NCBI GenBank assembly: GCA_021775325.1 | Contig: JAJFID010000384.1 | Location: forward strand, 1 to 35,385 | DNA: 35,385 nucleotides | Direction of reading: 5' to 3' | Source of the DNA: Rhodospirillales bacterium | GTDB taxonomy: Bacteria > Pseudomonadota > Alphaproteobacteria > Rhodospirillales > Casp-alpha2 | Part shown: piece by piece, positions 32,791-35,385 of the stretch | Position numbering within the stretch: position 1 is the stretch's first letter | Layout of the letters: each line of letters opens with the position of its first letter | Position numbers and translations under genes: made by a program | The notes under the pieces: generated by a model | The model's database searches: none | What the model saw: the letters and a program-made list of their open reading frames with translations, nothing else | Told to the model about the DNA's origin: nothing

Positions 32791-32820
32791 ATGGCGAACC
32801 GTGGCTCGCCATCTCAATTT
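32791..32820 (+). terminator. Possible weak terminator after the SHMT-like gene
   Basis: ATGGCGA (32791-32797) and TCGCCAT (32806-32812) form a 7-pair stem with an 8-base loop, 15 bases after the stop at 32775. The following CTCAATTT is a poor T-run, so termination efficiency is uncertain. Confidence 0.4.
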
Positions 32821-33129
32821 CAGGCCGCCGCATCAACAGCTTAAAGAAGAAACTAGGGAACATAAGGTGCATCGGAACGCATGGGGTTGCATAACGTTTC
32901 CGCAAAGCACTATTGACGGAGAGTTATTCGATGTTGTTTCCAGCTATTCCTTCGAGTATTGAGGGGATGATTTAGCCTTTTGGCTCAGAACCCGAGAGAA
33001 TGTAATTGTCGAGCAGTCAAGATTGCCCGACGTCAACGTTTATGGAACAAACTGGCTTGACTACATGGGAGAGCTTCTCTTGCAAATATCTGATTTTTGC
33101 AGACTCTGAGTTTCCTGGATGATGATAAA
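32821..33129. other. Gene-poor stretch before the ZIP transporter
   Basis: About 300 bases with no convincing gene. Short open frames lack ribosome sites and family features. The sequence looks more AT-rich than the region before it and marks the change from compact core operons to the accessory end of the window. No tRNA, attachment-site repeat or clear promoter was found. Confidence 0.5.
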
Positions 33130-33843
33130 GTGACGCCCTTAGAATCGGCCCTCTTGTATTCCCTATGTGCTGGCCTCTCCATTCTGGTTGGTGGCGCATT
33201 GGCAGCCATTGAAGGGGTGTTTCCGGATTGGCATCGCCAGGAATTTCGGCATGGAATTATGTCATTTGGCGGCGGCACCCTGCTGGCGGCAGTCGCTTTT
33301 GTCCTGGTACCGGAAGGAATTCACAACACACCAATTTGGTTAGTAGTTTTGAGCTTTGTATCTGGCTCTATCGTTTTTATGGTGCTGGACGTATGGATAC
33401 AAAGAACCGGGAATTCACTATCTCAACTGTTTGCCATGTTGTTGGATTTTATTCCGGAGGCTATTGCTCTTGGCGTTTTTTTTGCCCTCAATTACCCTCT
33501 GGCTGGTTTTTTGGCCCTGTTAATCGGTATCCAGAATCTGCCTGAGGGATTCAACGCCTACCGGGAAGTGCTCGCCTATCCCAAAGCAACCCGGGGCAAT
33601 ACTCTTCTCATTTTCTTTGCAATTTCGTTAATTGGCCCATTAGCAGCCTTCCTGGGTTTTCAGTTGGTCACCAGCCATTTGAACCTGCTCAAGATTGTCA
33701 TGTTGGGAAGTGCTGGCGGAATTCTTTATCTGGTGTTTCAGGACATTGCACCGCAGGCAAAGCTGGAAAACAGATGGTTGCCCGGTTTTGGGGCCGTTTG
33801 CGGGTTCTTGGTTGGGATGATCGGCTATTTGATAATGACATAA
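33130..33843 (+). CDS. ZIP-family divalent metal transporter
   Basis: A ~237-residue inner-membrane protein with about eight hydrophobic segments. ZIP signatures in the two central helices are DFIPEAIALG and GIQNLPEGFNAYRE, which hold the metal-binding Pro-Glu residues; QDIAPQA lies in a later helix. GTG 33130 is preferred because the first membrane helix follows at once and GGAT lies 9 bases upstream; an in-frame TTG at 33097 would add 11 residues. The usual His of the HxxPEG motif is Asp here. Base use looks AT-richer than upstream genes, suggesting acquisition. The likely role is zinc, iron or manganese uptake or efflux. Confidence 0.82.
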   Translation: MTPLESALLYSLCAGLSILVGGALAAIEGVFPDWHRQEFRHGIMSFGGGTLLAAVAFVLVPEGIHNTPIWLVVLSFVSGSIVFMVLDVWIQRTGNSLSQLFAMLLDFIPEAIALGVFFALNYPLAGFLALLIGIQNLPEGFNAYREVLAYPKATRGNTLLIFFAISLIGPLAAFLGFQLVTSHLNLLKIVMLGSAGGILYLVFQDIAPQAKLENRWLPGFGAVCGFLVGMIGYLIMT

Positions 33844-33877
33844 CCACTATGATCGATTTGTGCATTTCTGTTTCGGA

Positions 33878-33894
33878 GGCATTGTCAGAGGAAA
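33878..33894 (+). repeat. IS6-type left terminal inverted repeat
   Basis: GGCATTGTCAGAGGAAA, exactly complementary to the right end at 34705-34721. Confidence 0.85.
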
Positions 33895-33912
33895 ACGACG
33901 ATGGCTGTAGAA

Positions 33913-33929
33913 GGCAGTGTCAGAGGAAT
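33913..33929 (+). repeat. Internal near-copy of the IS terminal repeat
   Basis: GGCAGTGTCAGAGGAAT matches the terminal repeat at 15 of 17 positions in the same orientation, 35 bases inside the left end. It could be an alternative transposase site, giving an 809-base element, or a relic of nested insertion. Confidence 0.6.
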
Positions 33930-33965
33930 GTCACTCGGCAAGTAGAATTCCCTGGACAATCGATG

Positions 33966-34664
33966 TCAGGCCAAAAGTTGACGCCATTCACTCAAAGCAA
34001 TGGAGCGGTTTAACTTGAAGGTTTTACGATCTAAAAGATGACGTTCTAGATTGAAATGGTTTTGAATTGAAGAGTGAATGGAAGCGAATTTCTGAAGCGT
34101 GGCAAAGCTTTTGAATTTCGCCATCGCTCGTTCTCGTCGTCGAAACGGTTGATGAGAATTTTCACACCGATTGTTTAACCATCGGCCAGTTACTTGGCGC
34201 GAACCGTTTCCAATCACCTTCATTGCGGCTCGGTAGGAGCGCAGGCGATCCGTAACAACTTCTACCGGTGATCCGAATCGTTTCATCGCTTTCTTCAGAA
34301 ACTTGAGGGCCGCTTTGCGATCACGCTTTTTCGTCACGAAAGCTTCAAGAAACTCACCTTCGTGATCGACTGCCCGCCATAAGTAATGAGTTTCGCCGTT
34401 GACACGAACGAAAACCTCGTCCAAATGCCATTTCCATTGAGTACACTCCCGCCTCGATATAATCCGTTTCTTTCTGATCTCTGCGGCAAACATTGGACCA
34501 AACCGGTTCCACCACGCTCGGATGGTTTCATAACTAACATCTATTCCACGTTCATGGAGCAAGTCTTCGACTTGGCGCAACGACAACGGATATCGGACAT
34601 ACATTATCGCGGCCAAGCGAATGATGTCGGGTGAAGTTTTGAAGTACCGGAATGGATTTCTCAT
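33966..34664 (-). CDS. IS6-family transposase
   Basis: A 232-residue DDE transposase, full length. An N-terminal HTH (YPLSLRQVEDLLHERGIDVS) is followed by the catalytic domain with Asp82 (WHLDEVFVRVNG), Asp139 (EVVTDRLRSY) and Glu168 (NNRCENSHQPFRRRERAM), the IS6 arrangement. The end NHFNLERHLLDRKTFKLNRS is typical of IS6 elements in Proteobacteria. The gene starts 57 bases inside the right terminal repeat. No frameshift is seen, so it is probably functional. Confidence 0.95.
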   Translation of the reverse strand: MRNPFRYFKTSPDIIRLAAIMYVRYPLSLRQVEDLLHERGIDVSYETIRAWWNRFGPMFAAEIRKKRIISRRECTQWKWHLDEVFVRVNGETHYLWRAVDHEGEFLEAFVTKKRDRKAALKFLKKAMKRFGSPVEVVTDRLRSYRAAMKVIGNGSRQVTGRWLNNRCENSHQPFRRRERAMAKFKSFATLQKFASIHSSIQNHFNLERHLLDRKTFKLNRSIALSEWRQLLA

Positions 34665-34704
34665 TCCTGGACGCTACGAAAGCCAATCTACAGACTCAAG
34701 CTCG

Positions 34705-34721
34705 TTTCCTCTGACAATGCC
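34705..34721 (-). repeat. IS6-type right terminal inverted repeat
   Basis: The complement of the left repeat. Its ATG at 34717 fortuitously supplies a start codon in frame with the neighbouring AbiJ-like gene, without a ribosome site. Confidence 0.85.
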
Positions 34722-35385
34722 GTGTGGGCGGTTGGAGGAGTCAGAGTTTCTCTCCCGCCTCTACAACCTGGCTAACGTTCCGTCGGACGACGCCCGCTTT
34801 GGCGATGCGGCAGGTGACATCTGGCAGCACCGAGTGAACAATTTCGACTGGGACGATGATTGGGTTTTCTACGACCGCCGATTTGGTTTAATGAATGGCG
34901 ATGACGAGACCTTCCTCGCATTCCTGTGCGAAACTATTCATCCTGTAGTAAGATCAGACCCGAGCGAAGCCGAAAAGATTCGTCAGCTTTACAACCAATA
35001 CCTTCGCAACGACGGATTTCAGATAGTCGAAAAAAGTAGGCTGTCTGGAAAGCCGATCTTCGTTGGCCGTTATACAGGTGTGGGCGTTACACCAGCTATC
35101 GCTGCTGCGAAGGCGACTTTGGCTGGAGCAGATCCGGGATATCTGTTCCAACAGATCACTCGTATGGAGGCGGCTGTCGCGAACGACCCTGCTTTGGCCA
35201 TTGGGACAGCCAAGGAACTAGTGGAGACATGTTGCAAGACGATTCTGGAGGCGCGCGACGTTACATTCGACAAATCTGACGACATCCCTAGGCTAATTAA
35301 GCTGACTGCTAAGACACTAGAACTTACACCTGACGACATACCCGACAAAGCGAAGGCAGTCGATACGATCAAACGGCTACTAAGC
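34717..35385 (+). CDS. AbiJ-like abortive infection protein, 5' lost to IS6, 3' off window
   Basis: An open frame of 223 codons running off the window end. Residues ~4-125 match the AbiJ N-terminal domain 3 style (CGRLEESEFLSRLYNL, GDIWQHRVNNFDWDDDWVFY, FLCETIHPVVRSD, YLRNDGFQIVEKSRLSGKPI); from ~155 the Abi-C domain begins (LAIGTAKELVETCCKTILEA, SDDIPRLIKLTAKTLEL). Relatives I recall have about 20-25 residues before the CGRLEE-type segment; here the IS6 end replaces them exactly. The only in-frame start is the ATG inside the IS repeat, without Shine-Dalgarno. So this is probably a disabled phage-defence gene. The family call is from pattern memory and is fairly firm. Confidence 0.8.
   Translation, partial: MPCGRLEESEFLSRLYNLANVPSDDARFGDAAGDIWQHRVNNFDWDDDWVFYDRRFGLMNGDDETFLAFLCETIHPVVRSDPSEAEKIRQLYNQYLRNDGFQIVEKSRLSGKPIFVGRYTGVGVTPAIAAAKATLAGADPGYLFQQITRMEAAVANDPALAIGTAKELVETCCKTILEARDVTFDKSDDIPRLIKLTAKTLELTPDDIPDKAKAVDTIKRLLS

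Larger units (their letters stand above)
33878..34721. mobile_element. Complete IS6-family insertion sequence
   Basis: An 844-base element bounded by perfect 17-base terminal inverted repeats, GGCATTGTCAGAGGAAA at 33878-33894 and its complement at 34705-34721; similarity (CGA, CTGTAGA) continues further inward. It encodes one intact DDE transposase. Size and repeat fit IS6. The 8 bases outside each end (GTTTCGGA and GTGTGGGC) do not match, so there is no target-site duplication, consistent with an adjacent deletion or recombination after insertion. A second copy of the end sequence, differing at 2 of 17 bases, lies inside at 33913-33929. Confidence 0.88.

Noticed and set aside
33870-34729. 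An 8-bp target-site duplication around the IS6 element
   Set aside because: The flanks GTTTCGGA and GTGTGGGC do not match, and using the inner left repeat does not give a match either.
1-35385. tRNA, rRNA or CRISPR array
   Set aside because: No cloverleaf-like sequences, rRNA segments or regularly spaced direct repeats were seen on reading both strands, though a covariance search was not possible.

Overview
This window looks like the chromosome of an alphaproteobacterium, probably a marine or soil Rhodospirillales-type lineage. That placement is inferred from gene order and family flavour; no search was run. The strongest clue is the SRP/ribosome block ffh-rpsP-rimM-trmD-rplS-leuC-leuD, which lies divergent to dapF-mtaB-ftsY, an arrangement typical of Alphaproteobacteria. 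Most of the window is moderately GC-rich and densely coded, with many 4-base stop/start overlaps. The last ~2.6 kb differs: it has looser spacing, ZIP and transposase genes that look AT-richer by eye, an insertion sequence and a broken defence gene.

Layout. 1-4.2 kb: a WYL-domain regulator, a large HAMP receptor with a degenerate chemoreceptor-like tail, a small YjfB-like protein with its own promoter and terminator, a Nudix hydrolase and a small hypothetical. 4.2-8.6 kb: a DUF924 protein, a compact AtzG/AtzE-like small-subunit + amidase unit followed by a NIPSNAP-like protein, and a second amidase facing it. 8.6-13.6 kb (minus strand): DMT transporter, ftsY, mtaB, dapF, an Fe-S protein and a short hypothetical. 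13.7-19.8 kb (plus strand): a clear sigma70-type promoter, a leader hairpin, then ffh to leuD. 19.9-22.4 kb: a secreted MORN-SH3-trypsin protein and HisN.

22.4-29.2 kb: a polar amino-acid ABC transporter (ATPase, two permeases, binding protein) downstream of a PLP enzyme of the 'cysteine desulfurase-like' VC1184 group, divergent from a LuxR-type regulator. Two 26-bp sites that share 20 positions and have a palindromic core lie before the PLP gene and before the binding-protein gene, suggesting one regulated uptake/catabolism regulon. A CNT nucleoside transporter follows. 29.4-32.8 kb: leuB, a TauD-type dioxygenase and a divergent serine hydroxymethyltransferase form an unusual operon; leuB is about 9.6 kb away from leuCD.

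32.8-35.4 kb: a ZIP metal transporter, a complete IS6-family element (17-bp perfect terminal inverted repeats, intact DDE transposase) and, abutting it, an AbiJ-like abortive-infection gene that appears to have lost its 5' end to the IS and runs off the window.

Most notable: DapF has Ser where the second catalytic Cys is expected; the LuxR regulator seems to need a non-canonical start codon; the paired palindromic operators; the SHMT with Tyr before the PLP lysine; and the IS6-truncated defence gene. No tRNA, rRNA or CRISPR array was seen.
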